Shown here: positions 11,363 to 23,643 of the stretch, in pieces
Layout: each line of letters opens with the position of its first letter
Position numbering within the stretch: position 1 is the stretch's first letter
Origin: Erythroxylum novogranatense
Lineage: Eukaryota > Streptophyta > Magnoliopsida > Malpighiales > Erythroxylaceae
Direction of reading: 5' to 3'
Assembly: GCA_029891385.1 (NCBI GenBank)
Contig: CM057234.1
Location: forward strand, 23,174,350 to 23,238,349
Length of the DNA stretch: 64,000 bases
Made by a program: the position numbers and the translations under genes
Notes under the pieces: generated by a model
What the model saw: the letters and a program-made list of their open reading frames with translations, nothing else
Databases searched by the model: none
What the model was told of the DNA's origin: nothing

Positions 11363-13249
11363 ATGTTGAGCCTGAGGCTCTAATTCACTTTTGAGCTCGA
11401 AGCTCATTTCACTCGTCGAGCTTTAAGCTCTGATCGGTGGCTACTCTGGTCATAACAGCCATTATGTTTCATGTCATCATAAAATGGGATGCATCACTCA
11501 CATTTGCGTAATCCAATTCATTCATATTCACATATCATCGAACTGTAGTCCGACATTCAACATTTAGTTGAATGACACCCTATCATTCGTATGCAAATGC
11601 TCATTCACGACACATTTAATACTCACATTAAGTACACATAGTTCATCCAATTCACATTCAGGTAGCACTTCAATATCCAAATCAAACATCGCAATCATCG
11701 GACCTTCTGTCTAGAACCAACATAAGCAATCACATCTATATAACCATTCAATAGTCATATAATACAAATTTCAAATAACGAACAATAAAGTGAGACCATC
11801 TTGCTCTACTCACAGTACGCTCCATATTAGCATTTGCTTTCAAATTCTAAGAACGCCTGAATGCAGACACTTGACTTGCAGAACCCATTTATGCAAGACA
11901 CACATTGCACACTCATCAATAATTGCACACGTATAAACATTTATTTATGCATAATTGTATGAATGGACTATGTACAATGCATGCTCAATGACAATCTCGG
12001 GCATATGTTCTAAAACACGTATTATGCTCATTCCCATTTCAAAATTCATATGTGTCTAATTTAACTTAGCTTTACACTTCATGTGTACATAATCTTTCTA
12101 AATTCTCCTTTCAATCTTTACCCTTTGCATGTGTCTAACTTATTCATAAGCGTACATCTCAAAAACACTTGGTTACTTTATATCATAACTCAATTTCTCG
12201 TCATCTCTTTTCTAACCTCATATGATCTCAAAATATCCAAATTCTCATCCAATAGGAATCCAATTGAAAATCCCATAATGCAAAATCACTAAAATTGATT
12301 ATAGAATACTTAAACCCAAGCATTTTCTAAACTCCATGAACTAGAATCCTTCAAAAAATCCAAAAAATTCAAAATGATCTTACCTTGATTCTTCACCAAA
12401 TGAAGAGATCTTTAGCTCAAATGGAAACTCTTTTCTTTTTCTTCCTTTTTCTCTTCTTGGAAAGCTTCAAAATCTTCTTGAAGATTAAGAAGAATTAAAC
12501 CCTAACTCATTCTCTTCTTTTTCTCTCAAACCACCAGACTCTCTTTCTCTTTCTCTCTCATTTTCGTTGTTCTCTTCTGCTTATCCTTCCATTCACTTTT
12601 TTCTTCTTCATTTATAAGCAAGACAACACTTCTTCCTCCAATTATGCCCTTAATGATTAAAATTGTCCCATTTGCCCTTCCAATTATGCCTTATGTATTT
12701 TATACTTAAGTGTCTTGCCAACAACACCCTTGAACATTCTAACATAACACTTTCTTCTAGAAGATGTCTCCCATTGTCTTAAGTTTCTAATGACATCAAA
12801 ATCATTCAATTCGGTTCAGTGATTCGAAAGATATACTTCAAACATTTCTGGATTGCTCTTGTCCAAATCAATATATTATGCACAACTTCTATCTGAAATT
12901 TAAACATCTTAGAAACTAAATTAGATTCCAATTTCTTCATACCATTTATAGATCCATTCTTTAGTTCACCACAAATCAGGAATCATCTCATTTGGAGCTC
13001 TACCGATCCAAAAATCATCAAAATACTGAAGTATGTTCAGTAGAATAACACCAGTTCATAGTATTTAAAAACACACATACTATACCCGTCCCACGTTTTT
13101 CACTCAATCTCTCATTTAATTTCAGATGGCTATGATTTTTGGTGGAGATGTAGATAAATGTCTTACGAGTCCAATGGTTTAAGAATCAAGTCATTTGGGT
13201 GTCTATAGAAGAAGTTATGGCCAAAAGAATCCAATCTGATTTTATCCTC

Positions 13250-13960
13250 AATCATATTGAACCTATCTTTGGGACAATTGGAATAACTTTCTCTATAGAT
13301 ATAGGATTTAGGTGTTATTTATATGGTTCAAAAGAGGACTTCAATAGATACAACTTTTATGAAGACCTAGAAGACAAATTCTATCTTTTTAAGGATCAAA
13401 ATGGAATAGAAGATATAAGATGAACAGTAACCCATAAGAAGTTTATGAACAGTAACACAGAAGACGTTTTACAATTGGCATAACTTTCTCTAAAGATATC
13501 AGATTTAGTTTTTCTTTGAATGGTTTGAAATAGGACTTAAAGAGCTATAACTTTTATGAAGACCTTAAAGATAAATTCCATTTATAAAGGATAAAAAATG
13601 GAACATAAGATATAAGATGAACAGTAACCTAGAAGAAGTTTATGAACAGTAACACAAAAGATGTTTTACAATTGTCATAACGTTCTCTACAGATATTAGA
13701 TTTAAATGTTCTTTAGATAGTTTGAAAGAGGACTTCAAGAGATATAACTTTCATGAGGACCTTGAAGGCAAATTCCATCTTTTGAAGGATTAACAATGGA
13801 ACAGAAGATATGAGATGAACAGTAACCCAAAAGAAGTTTATGAACAGTAACACAGAAGATGTTTTACAATTGTCATAACTTTCTCTACAGATATCAGATT
13901 TAGATGTTCTTTGGATGGTTTGAAAGAGGACTTCAAGAGATACAACTTTAATTAAGGAAA
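13250..13960. repeat. Four diverged tandem modules of about 195 bp
   Basis: The phrase 'cataactttctctacagata' with variants recurs near 13270, 13469, 13666 and 13862, each followed by 'aagaggacttcaagagatac' and a 'gaacagtaaccca...aagaagtttatgaacag' block. The modules are homologous to those at 7440-8545 although the surrounding LTR has different termini. The open frame at 13199-13423 is part of this array and not a gene. Confidence 0.7.
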
Positions 13961-14521
13961 CTTTGCCAAAATCTATCTAGATCAATCCTAAATTTTTCCT
14001 TAAAATCTGAAGACAAATTTTACATTCATCCACCAAAATACTACACTCAGTTCTCACTTCATGACAAATTTTGAGACTCTTAGAGACAAAATTGAAATTT
14101 GATATCTTCATAAGAAATGTATCCATATATTTCTACTTTAATCCAAACAAAGAATCTTCTCATTTGGATAACTAGAGAAAAATTTATGGCTAACAGACCG
14201 AAGCACACTCAGTGAACATTTTTTAGATCAACCACCACTTTTGTTTCCAAATCTTTCCTTATCACAAATCATACCAAGATCACTCTTTCAACTCCCTCTA
14301 CTTCTCATTTTCAATAAAATCACATTTAAAACAGTCATACCTAGAATTTGTCAATGAATGCATGTACACTTAGTTTTGTATGTGCAAAGATTCAAATTCA
14401 CATACATGTATGCTGACATGCTGCTGGGCACGAAATGCAAATTTTTTCCTAACTCTCACATTGCTATTCTCTCCATTTGAAATCTAGGTTCTAACCCTTA
14501 ATATGGGGATAGGATGTTACA

Positions 14522-14633
14522 CTTCCTTTCAAACATTCTAATTTTTATTCATGCTTGCTAAATTAATGGACTAAATTCTTAAATAAATAAACAAATAAAT
14601 GATTAAATAATAAAAAATTTTCGGGGTCCAACA
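14522..14633 (-). mobile_element. Terminal piece of the LTR split at 10678
   Basis: After the cttcc duplication the sequence continues with an AAAT-rich stretch and ends TTTTCGGGGTCCAACA at 14633, the same terminal motif as at 2511 and 9594. It completes the distal end of the 9595-10678 LTR fragment. Confidence 0.6.
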
Positions 14634-15358
14634 TAAATCCTTCTTCTCGATTGAAGGAAAACAACATTATAATCTAGTATGTATGAGATTTTCTGACTAA
14701 AGTTTATTTTATTGACTAATATTAAGTGCCTTTCACATTACTTTTCATGATTAAATTGATTAATCTTTAGGGTGGCAACCAGGAATTGATTGATTTAATT
14801 TACAGCCAGATTAGTAAGAATTGACGTTAAATTTTGCTAATCTAAAGTGGCAAATAGGATTACCACCTTTTACGTTAGGGATTGGAAATTCTAAGAAAGA
14901 TATTTATTTAGATTAAATACATATCATATGTGTATTATCTTGTTTATTGATTCTCTTAGTTCTTAAAGCTATTAATTAATCAAACTCACGATCGTATCTA
15001 AGTTGTTGGTTAATAAGAATGATTAGAATACATGTTTTTATTCATTTAATCCTAAGAGAGAACAGCATTCAATGAGTATTTCTTAATGGATTTAATTTAA
15101 ATTTATATTGATGATCTATACTAGTTTGATAATGTAGGTAACCCGAAACTAAGGTTTGTTCATTAATTTTTCATATTTGATTATTTCTGTTTAATTCTAA
15201 TTTTTTGTAAATTTTAATTCCTTAGAATCACGTTATTTAAACCCCCCTCCCCAATTTGTTTTAGTTTTAACTGGTGAAATATTTACCAATAGATTCCTCG
15301 TGGGAACAATCTCAACTCTTCACTAACTACATATATCATTATTAGAGTTAATATTAAT
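14634..15358 (+). repeat. Old LTR-like non-coding sequence
   Basis: No open frame of note. The end of the stretch (about 15225-15330) has a short C-run after an A/T-rich block and the phrase 'gattcctcgtgggaacaatc', which resembles the 3' part of Athila-type gypsy LTRs in plants. I see no boundaries or target duplication, so the assignment is tentative. Confidence 0.3.
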
Positions 15359-15562
15359 TTGCTTGTAGGTGACAACATTACCAATTATCGCACTAAGCAC
15401 ATTAATGTGAGATATCATTGGTTACGGTCTATAGCTGAGGAGCAACTAATGATGTTGAAGAAGATTCACATAGAGAAAAATGATGCCAATTTGTTAATGA
15501 AGGTAGTTCTTTGGAGTAAGCTTGAGTTTTGTAGCAAGCTCGTTGAGATGACTTTCAAGTGA
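15359..15562 (+). pseudogene. Copia RNase H C-terminus, fragment
   Basis: The frame reads a copia RNase H tail: the motif RTKHINVRYHW is followed by IHIEKNDANLLMK, corresponding to the usual RTKHIDIRYHFIR and I-T-N-ADxLTK segments. Only about 60 residues remain; reverse transcriptase and the RNase H active-site segments upstream are absent. It is on the plus strand, opposite to copia A just to the right. A polypurine tract follows at 15598, as expected at the end of a copia element. Confidence 0.8.
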
Positions 15563-15597
15563 TTAATAAGGTGGTAGATTTTTCCTCACAAATAGAT

Positions 15598-15612
15598 TGG
15601 AGGGGGAGATTA
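15598..15612 (+). other. Polypurine tract of the plus-strand copia fragment
   Basis: TGGAGGGGGAGATTA directly precedes TGTGAGTGCAACC at 15614, a plausible start of a 3' LTR. Its place shortly after the RNase H end fits a copia PPT. The putative LTR continues to about 15900 but I cannot see its end. Confidence 0.6.
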
Positions 15613-15944
15613 TTGTGAGTGCAACCTTATTTTATAGATGTTAGCTTGAACAAAACCACTAAATCTAAACTTTGAAAGTGTTTTATTTCCATGAATCAAA
15701 AAGAACGAAGTTTGGGTGGATTTGATGTAGAAACCAATAAGTTGAAGATGTTTTTAGAGTACACACCTGTGTTTAGAAGGCAAATGACTGTGTCATTGGT
15801 GGATAAAAACCCATGTCAAATATGCATGTAATTCATTACTTCACATATCCCTTGATTTCATTACTTCACTAAAGGTTTTAAGATCTTCCTCTACACTTAA
15901 TAAAACCGAAGTTTTATTTAGTAGAGTATCCTTATTGCCTTCAA

Positions 15945-16374
15945 CTAAGAAAACAATAGCTTGTGAAGAAATAAATCTGAAGATAGATATTTTCCCTTCA
16001 TTTGACGTTGACTTCTCCTAGGTTCACTTGGAGGGTCTACACTTGGTCTTTTTAACACACATGGGAATTCAACACTTGGGGAAGGAGTCGGTCCATTTAA
16101 TGGATCCTTATTTACCATTGAGTCTTTAAGAAGCAAATCCTCAAAGAACTCAACATCCCTTGATTCTACAATCACATTAGAGTCAACTTATAGTAGCCGA
16201 TAAGCTTTAAAATTTTCTACATAGCCCACAAACACACTTTTAAGTGCTCTTGGTCCTAACTTTGTTTTTTGTTTTTAGGGACTCTATAATAAGCTAAACA
16301 ACTCCAAACTTTCAAATATGAAAATTTTGGCTTCTTTCCTTTCCATACTTCATATGGAGATACTTTAGTCTTTA
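15945..16374 (-). pseudogene. Copia A: end of integrase and linker, fragment
   Basis: Minus-strand frames show SPYEVWKGKKP and YLKVWSCLAYYRVPKNKK, the C-terminal integrase signature of copia Pol, followed leftward by RRSQRQMKGKY, the linker before reverse transcriptase. The reverse transcriptase and RNase H that should follow to the left are missing; instead an opposite-strand copia 3' end lies there. The integrase is interrupted at 16374 by the solo LTR that follows and continues at 20318. Confidence 0.8.
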
Positions 16375-19300
16375 TGTAACACCCCACTCTCGAGTGACCC
16401 GGACCCGATATTATGGGTGATATCCGAGTCCGTGCCCCGCAAGGGTGGAGTACTACATCAGTCGGTAAAACTCGGTACACAATTTTTTTTTTTAACATAC
16501 ATCGGCCCGGTAAAAACAATGGTAAAAATAGTAAGTAATTTAAGCCCATGAGCACAATAAACTATTTCCAGTTATTACAAACAATCAACACTCATTACAG
16601 TCAGGCAACAATAATGCAATTGTCAATGTGTAAAAACAATAACACCACAATGGGCTTAGTCTAAATACAAAGCATTGTTATACATTGATTGCGGAACACA
16701 ATTTGGTAAGACACTAATGCAGACACGAACTGATCCCGACCTCTATCCTTCACTTGCCTACAGTAGACATACTCCCGCATCGAACGGGGTACTCTTCGAA
16801 TCCTGAAAAATAGATTGCAATTTTGGATGAGTTTGCGAACTCAATGAGAAACCATCATCGATGGTTCTCCCAATTCATGCATCACATAACAAATTACAGT
16901 AATAAGACAGTCTTAGTACTACTAATACAATCAATATTCATAGTTCATATTACATACCAATTGTCACAGTCAATATTTAATTATGAATAATAAGACAGTC
17001 CACAACAAGATAAGCGATCACAAAGACAAGAGCCATCCATTTACAATCTGAACACCAAGTCAAACAAATACAATAATTATCCATTTCAGATATTCATCCA
17101 AAGAATGATGCAATGCATATGTGACTCTTTTTTCGATTTTATTACAAGATTGTGACCGAGCGTATAAATAGTATTCATGTAGACGCGCGTCTAGGAGAAT
17201 TATCTCCTTCGAGCTCGAGGCTCGTTCAAAGATGTCGAGCTCTAGGCTCGGTTCGAAGTCGATGACGCCTCGGTTCACAATTTTCCTTTAGCGATTTAAT
17301 GCATTTGTGCGTGAATGCACATGCCCAATAGAAGTCAATATAATATATCACAGTCCATGGGTCAGTCCAAATGTACAGTCCAATTAAACAGTTGTCTAAT
17401 GCCCAATTCACAGTCAATAAAAGCCATATATAATCCACATAATCCCCGTAGGGCAATCAAGTCACAGTAAACACGTAGATCGGGATAACCAACTAGGTTA
17501 CTCACATCTTAATTCTGAGCTATTGTCGGAAAGTCTTTGTCACGTCGATCGATCGACGCTCCAATTGTGCCTAAGCATCAGAGAAGGTAACTATCACTAA
17601 CGATTCAATCCGAATGAATTACTGATGCACATGTAGGTAAAAATATGCATGTTCATGAATTCCCGGCCCTAATCCCATTTTTTTCCATCAGAAAAATCTA
17701 TCCAAAAATTAAAAACCTATTGGCGCTGACGGTAGGCAAATCGGACCTCTATAGGTCCCCAATTAAACAAAACAGTGATTACACAGACTTTTACCCGGAC
17801 CCACGTCAATTTTCCGTCCAAAAATCTCCAATCTCTCATAAAATAAAATTCAATATTCTACGAATCCGATGCCTCAAGAATCAGGTCAATCGGATGTCGG
17901 ACGGAAAAGTTATTCACGAAAGAAACCAAAATTCAACAATTAATATATATATATTGCCCTTATTTCCTACTCTTTTTCCCTTTCCTTTAACCGAAATTCA
18001 ATAAATCATAACTTATTCTACACAATTCAGAAAAATGCAAACCATATCTTATTGGAAAGGTAATGAAACCCTCTACAAGTTTCCTTTAGTCTAGAAAAAT
18101 CAATTTCACCCCTAAGGGTGTCAAACATCCAATGTAAGCTACTGCCCACATATTCGATCACTTCCTAAAACAGAACAGTCATTGGAAATTCACTATATTT
18201 CATTATATGTAGTCAAAAATTATACAATAAATATGTTCATCAATATCACAATGTTATCTACAACTTTCATGAAACAACCCAAATTTCAATTCCCTTGCTA
18301 ACTAGGTCAAATAATTCACTCAAGGTTGTTGTCCCTGAAATCACTCAATTTGAGCAGTAACTTTCTATCAATCATATCTCCCTGTATACAAGCCAAACAA
18401 CTCACCAATTTATATCCCTGAAAAGATAAAATCTCAAACTTCAATTCTTCATGAAATAACCAGACTCCAATTCAGCCTCTAACAGTGTAAAATCTGTTAT
18501 GCAAGTTTCTGACCCAATCAGCAATTAACATCACAAGGTAGGTTCAAATTGTGAAAATCTATAACTCCCACATCTGATTTCCAGAAATTATATGACATAC
18601 ACCATTTTCAAGAAGAATGTGTCATCTAAAACTCTTCAGTAGATTCCCAACACCAATTCAATGTAAAAAAATTACTAAAAATCCTCCTAATCTGAATGTA
18701 CACCAAATTTGACATTCCAGCTAGGTTTCATTCAATGCATAAAAACAGCCAACACTCATCAGTCCATAAATCATAATATAAATATAGAAAAATTTCAAAA
18801 TCAGTGGCATTGGAAAGCTGACAATGTAGGCTTCAACTCTCATGAAGACCATTTTCACTAATTCCTTCTCAATTAATTTAGAAAAATCATCAAAACAATC
18901 AGGTTATTAATCCGAATACTGTTCACCTAAGTCAAAATAGTAACTTTCCAAGTCAAATTTCAACCTCTTAGAGTTACAATTTGACAACGCCTATTTCACA
19001 CAAATATGTAGCTAACATCCCAAAGTTTAAGTGGCCACAAACCGCACCTCATTTTCATTCCTATACAATGAGTTATGATCAAAATAGTACAATCGATTAA
19101 AACCCTAAATTTCCAGATTTGGTCCAATCTTAGTTTCTATCATTTCCAATGCCTTTAACACATCATTAAACATCCAAAGGAACACAAATCAATTCTTATA
19201 CCATTCATACATGTACTAGGGCTAATACAAAAAAATTGGCAGCACTCACTTCTTCATTTCCAAGTAAAATCAATGATCAATATGCCATCAAAATCAAGTT

Positions 19301-20317
19301 AAACCAAGTTACAACACATCTTTCATGCTAACTTCCTCAAATCATATTCAAACATAACCCAACAATTCAAACTATCATTTTCATAACATTTAACCATCAT
19401 AACTCATGATTAGTAAACAATAACCCCCTTTGGATGCATCTAATAACCATGATTCATGAAATACATAATGAAAACTTAACATAAACCTTACCTAGTCAAA
19501 GCTCCTATCTCCTCAATTCTCCAACTCTCACAACTTCCTAGTTTCTCCTACTCATACACGACATCATTTCTTGCAAAGGGAGGTAAGAGGGTTGAGCTTG
19601 CATGCATGAGAGGAAGTGTTTAAAAGGTAGAAGAAAAGAGTGATTTAGCTAGAACCAAAAGAAAATCGATGGAGAAGAGGAACTCAAAGTAGGTTTAGGA
19701 TGATGATGAGCCATAAGCAAAAATTCAACTTTTCACTCCTTTATCCATGAAGTTGCCGACTTTACAAGGCCAAGCATAAGACAAAAGCATTAAACCCCTT
19801 TGGACACTTGGCAATTGATGGAGAAATGAAGAAAAGTCAAAAGATTTCAACTATTATACTTTAATCACTTTAATCAATAAATATCCAACTTATACACCCA
19901 CAATTTCGGTTACTACATGGTTTAAGGGTCTACTTTAGGGTCCCACCAAAATATGCAAGAGTTTTAAGATCAAATAACAGTAGAAATTCAACCGGTTCGT
20001 CAATTGACGATTTTTTTTCGGTCCGGAAATTTTCTCCGGAAAAATCCAGAAAAATTCCTAAAAATCCCTTAAAATAGAAAACAATTTATGGCGCACTCAG
20101 AATAATTTTTCAAACCCATTAACCACGTTAATCCCAATAAAATTGTCTTAGGCACGCAAACCGGGAATATCATGTATGCATGCACAGTAATTTCATGTGC
20201 ACAAATGTGACTGTGGACCAATCCTATTATGCAAGAACAGTCCTATGGACTCCAAATCTATTCCATCCTATGTCAAATTTACTATTTTACCCTTCCCATT
20301 GAGGGTGGGATGTTACA
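16375..20317. mobile_element. Solo LTR of a gypsy-like family (3.9 kb), TSD cttta
   Basis: It begins TGTAACACCCCACTCTCG and ends GAGGGTGGGATGTTACA, with exact 5-bp duplications cttta at 16370-16374 and 20318-20322. It splits the copia A integrase reading frame. No PBS, PPT or protein domain is visible inside, only AT-rich sequence with a short GC-rich stem-forming zone (about 17150-17275). It is related at its start to the element at 10679. A non-autonomous element with unrecognised interior is the alternative to a solo LTR. Confidence 0.8.
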
Positions 20318-21748
20318 CTTTAAGGATGTAATTCAATTATGCAAATAACATGCAGCCAACAAAGCCTCACCCCATAAGTTTTTTTTTTGGCAAACCCAAA
20401 CTCAAGAGTATATAATTAATTATGTCTTGCAGAGTTATATTTTTCCTTTCAGCCAAACCATTCTGCTGGGGAGTATATGGTGCACTATTTTGGTGTATAA
20501 TACCATTTTGTTCACAAAATTTTGAAAAATCATTAGAGAAGTATTCTCCTCCTTTATCACTTCTCAAAATTTTAATATTTTAGTTAATTGATTTTCAACA
20601 AGAGACTTATATGTCTTAAACATATTAAATGATTCATCCTTGGTTTTCCTCAAATAAACATGCACAAATCTAGAGCAATCATCAATGAAAGTAATGAAAA
20701 GAAAGTAATGAAGTATTTGTTACCACCTTTTGTTAAAAAATCATTAAAATCACATATATCCTAATGCCCTAAATCAAGCAATTTTGTATGTCTTTCAACT
20801 TTAGGAAAAGGAAGTTTTGTTATCTTTGCTTGTATCCATGTTTCACATTTCTTATTCACTTGGCCATTATAAGAGATTACTCCATTTTTAGAAAAATGAT
20901 TAATCACTTTATGACTAATATGTCGTTATCTACTATGACATAAAGAATAAGAAGCATCAACCAAATAAAGAGAAACATTATTCACTTTATTAAGACTAAG
21001 CTTAAAATTCCATTATAAGAATACCCTTTTCCTATAAAAATACCATTCTTAGATAAGATTACATTGTTTGACTCAAGTATAGCCTTCAAGCCCTTCTTGT
21101 TCAAGATATATGCAGAAATAAGGTTCTTGATCATATCCGAAACATGAAGAACACTATTGAGCACCAACTTTTGTCGGAAGTGAATAGCAAATGCACATCT
21201 CCCTTTCCATGCACCTTGACTTTCATACCATTGGCCATGACCACTTCATGTCCTTCAAGAACTTCATAGTTCTTGAATTGGTCCTTGTTATTGTACACAT
21301 GAATTGCTGCACCATAATCATACCACCAATCCTTAAAAGGAATTGATGTTGCCATATGAAGTTCCATCACAGTACCAAGAGTCAAGGTTGCCACAATTTC
21401 TTCACATTCATCAACAAGGTTAGCACTAAGAACATTTTTTCCTTTTTTCTTCTTGTTGAATCCGCAGTTGACCTTGTAATGCCCTTTTTTCCATAATTGT
21501 AGCAAATCCGATTCTTTTTTTTTGTCTCTAGCATCAGCATTTTCAAGTTTCTTCCTGCTAGAACTATTGGATTTCTTCTCACCCACAAAATTCACCTTTG
21601 GATCTCTTTCCACTTCTTTTCTTTGAAGAATTCTTGCACCTTCTTCAAATTGAAGATGCTTCAAAATGCTACCAATAGTTAAAATTTTAGAAGTATTCAA
21701 CAAATTCTTTTGATAATCATTCCAAGAAGAAGGCAACTTAGCAATAAT
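20318..21748 (-). pseudogene. Copia A: gag C-terminus, protease and integrase core
   Basis: Read on the minus strand from right to left: gag sequence (KLPSSWNDYQKNL, 21745 downward), a decayed zinc knuckle (CYNYGKKGHYKVNC, near 21480), a protease region where the usual DSGAT active site is DYGAAIHV (near 21320), the VLHVSDMIKNLISAYILNKKG segment (21150-21000), and an integrase core (RSDKGGEYFSNDF, SAPYTPQQNGLAERKN; 20567-20400). Frames are broken several times between 20580 and 21000 and at the zinc knuckle. The element is dead; the piece joins 39178 on its right across element G. Confidence 0.88.
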
Positions 21749-23278
21749 TTTTGGCCCCCGAATTTTTCTTGTTAAATAAAGCATGATTTAAATAAATTAT
21801 TAGGTTCGATGGATAAAGTTTTGGAGCTACTTGTTATGTAAATGTTAGTAGAATTTATTATATGGTTTGGTTGTATTAAAAATGGTAGGAATGCATAAGG
21901 GCAAATTGGGCATGACACTTAAGGTTATAAGATATAAGGCTTTTATTGAAGGGCAAAATGGACTTTTTAGAATACTAAAGGGTATAAAAAGAAGAAGTTA
22001 TTGTGTTTTGCTTGAAGAGGGAAGAAGAAGTCGTGGAAGAAGAAGAAGAGAAGAAGAGGAAAACTAGGGTTTTTGGAGATCTTGAAGAATTTGACGAATC
22101 TTGGAGCTAAACAAGTAAGTATAAGCATCATTCCTCTTGATTAGATGAATGAAACATGTTTTGATGTTAGTTAAGAGAGGATTATGTGTGAAAAGTTGTA
22201 GAATGGGTAAAAGCATATGTTTGGTTTTAGGGTTAATGATTATGTTGTGTTTGTGAATGATTTTGGGTTGGAATGAGTTTAGAAATGAAGTAGGAATGAT
22301 GATTTAGGGTTAAGATGAGTTATTTGTGAAATATGGGAGGTATATAGATGAAGAATGTCGAAAAATCAGGTTTCGGAAGATTTTTGGTCACACACGTCGC
22401 GGTGCATGCAAGCACCCACGTCGTGGCGTGCGCGAGCGCCCTCGTCGCGGCGAGCTTCTGGGTTTCGCCGCGGAGAGCTCAACTTTCCTACACAGACATG
22501 TTTTGGTATTTTATCCATAACTTTTGATGTAGATGTCCAAATGAGGTGATTTTTTATTCGTTGTAAAATAGAGACAAAGGTATACAAGTTTTATGAAGAA
22601 AGGAAGTTTTGAATCATTCTTTAAATATCTCAAATTTTGGATAGAAATTGAGTATAGATTCTTGTTTCAACATAAGGATAGTCCCAACAAGTTTGGAGTA
22701 TAACTTTCGGATTTCTGAAACAAATTGAATGATTTTGAAGTCATTAGAAACTTAAGACAATGGGAAACATTTTTTTAGAAGAGAATATTACCAGATTTTG
22801 TCATTTACTTGATCATAGTGATCATGGAAAATTGACCCGAATGTTTGAACTTTTGGAAGAGTTTGAGTTTTTAGAATTTATCTTAGTGAATATGCAATAT
22901 TTGGGTCCTCAAATTGTATTCCTATTGAATGGGAATTTTGCATTTGATAAAGAGAATCAAGGAAGGCAAGAGGATCAAGATGAGAGGCATCTTTTAATCA
23001 TGTATCCAAGCTAGGGTTGAGCATTATTCGGGCCGGCCTAATTCGAATTAATTCGGGTAAGAAAATGTCAAAATACTGGTAAATCGGGTTGGGCCAGATA
23101 TAACCTAAAAATTTTTAGGGTTGGGCCGGGTAACTCCGAAAATAATTTGGGTTACCTGATTACCTGAATTACCCTTATAATAACTCTTCTCTCCCCTCTT
23201 CTAGTAACCCAAATTAGGTTTTAACTTTTCTCAAAAATCAAATCGAACTCGCACTATTATCTATCGTAGTCCGCAGAA

Positions 23279-23643
23279 ACATCATACACTGATACACATT
23301 TGAGAGTGCTCACTGCTCACTCACGGTAAGGAGTCCTTATCTCTAACTTCTTGTTATTCTCTGTTCTCTCAATTCTCAAATCAACACGCTTATGATTTCT
23401 AGGGTTTTCTTTTGGGTATTTTTCTTCTAACTTATGTTCTTCTCACTTCTCAGTTCTCTGTTCTCTGCCTTGCTCACGGTAAAAGCGAAACATCATACAC
23501 GTTTGAGAGTGCTCACTGCTCACGGTAAGGAATCCTTTTCTCTAACTTCTTATACTTCTATGTTCTCTCAAATCAACATGCTTGACCCTCGTTCCTCGTT
23601 CTCTGCGATTTCTAGGGTTTTCTTTTGGGTATTTTTCTTTTCT
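23279..23643 (+). repeat. Direct duplication in the hAT 5' untranslated region
   Basis: A segment of about 155 bp starting 'catcatacac' and ending with 'agggttttcttttgggta' is present at 23279-23433 and again at 23487-23643, differing by small indels and substitutions. Both copies contain 'gctcactgctcac' and 'cacggtaagga', the latter resembling a 5' splice site, so the leader intron donor may be duplicated. Confidence 0.7.

Larger units (their letters stand above)
10679..14521. mobile_element. Solo LTR of a gypsy-like family (3.8 kb), TSD cttcc
   Basis: It starts TGTAGCACCTCACTCCCG and ends GGATAGGATGTTACA, and is flanked by the exact 5-bp duplication cttcc (10674-10678 and 14522-14526). The first 150 bp share phrases such as 'gatatccgagtccgtg' with the element at 16375, so the two are relatives. 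No PBS, PPT or protein domain is found between the ends, so I read it as a solo LTR, though a non-autonomous element cannot be excluded. By analogy with the position of CT-rich tracts the likely orientation is minus. It contains the 26-bp repeats at 11285 and the ~195-bp modules at 13250. Confidence 0.75.

Noticed and set aside
14634..15358. Firm assignment to an Athila LTR
   Set aside because: Only short phrase resemblance near 15280; no terminal motifs, PBS or duplication seen.
16375..20317. Full-length retrotransposon rather than solo LTR
   Set aside because: No internal PBS, polypurine tract, repeated ends or protein motif could be found between the termini.
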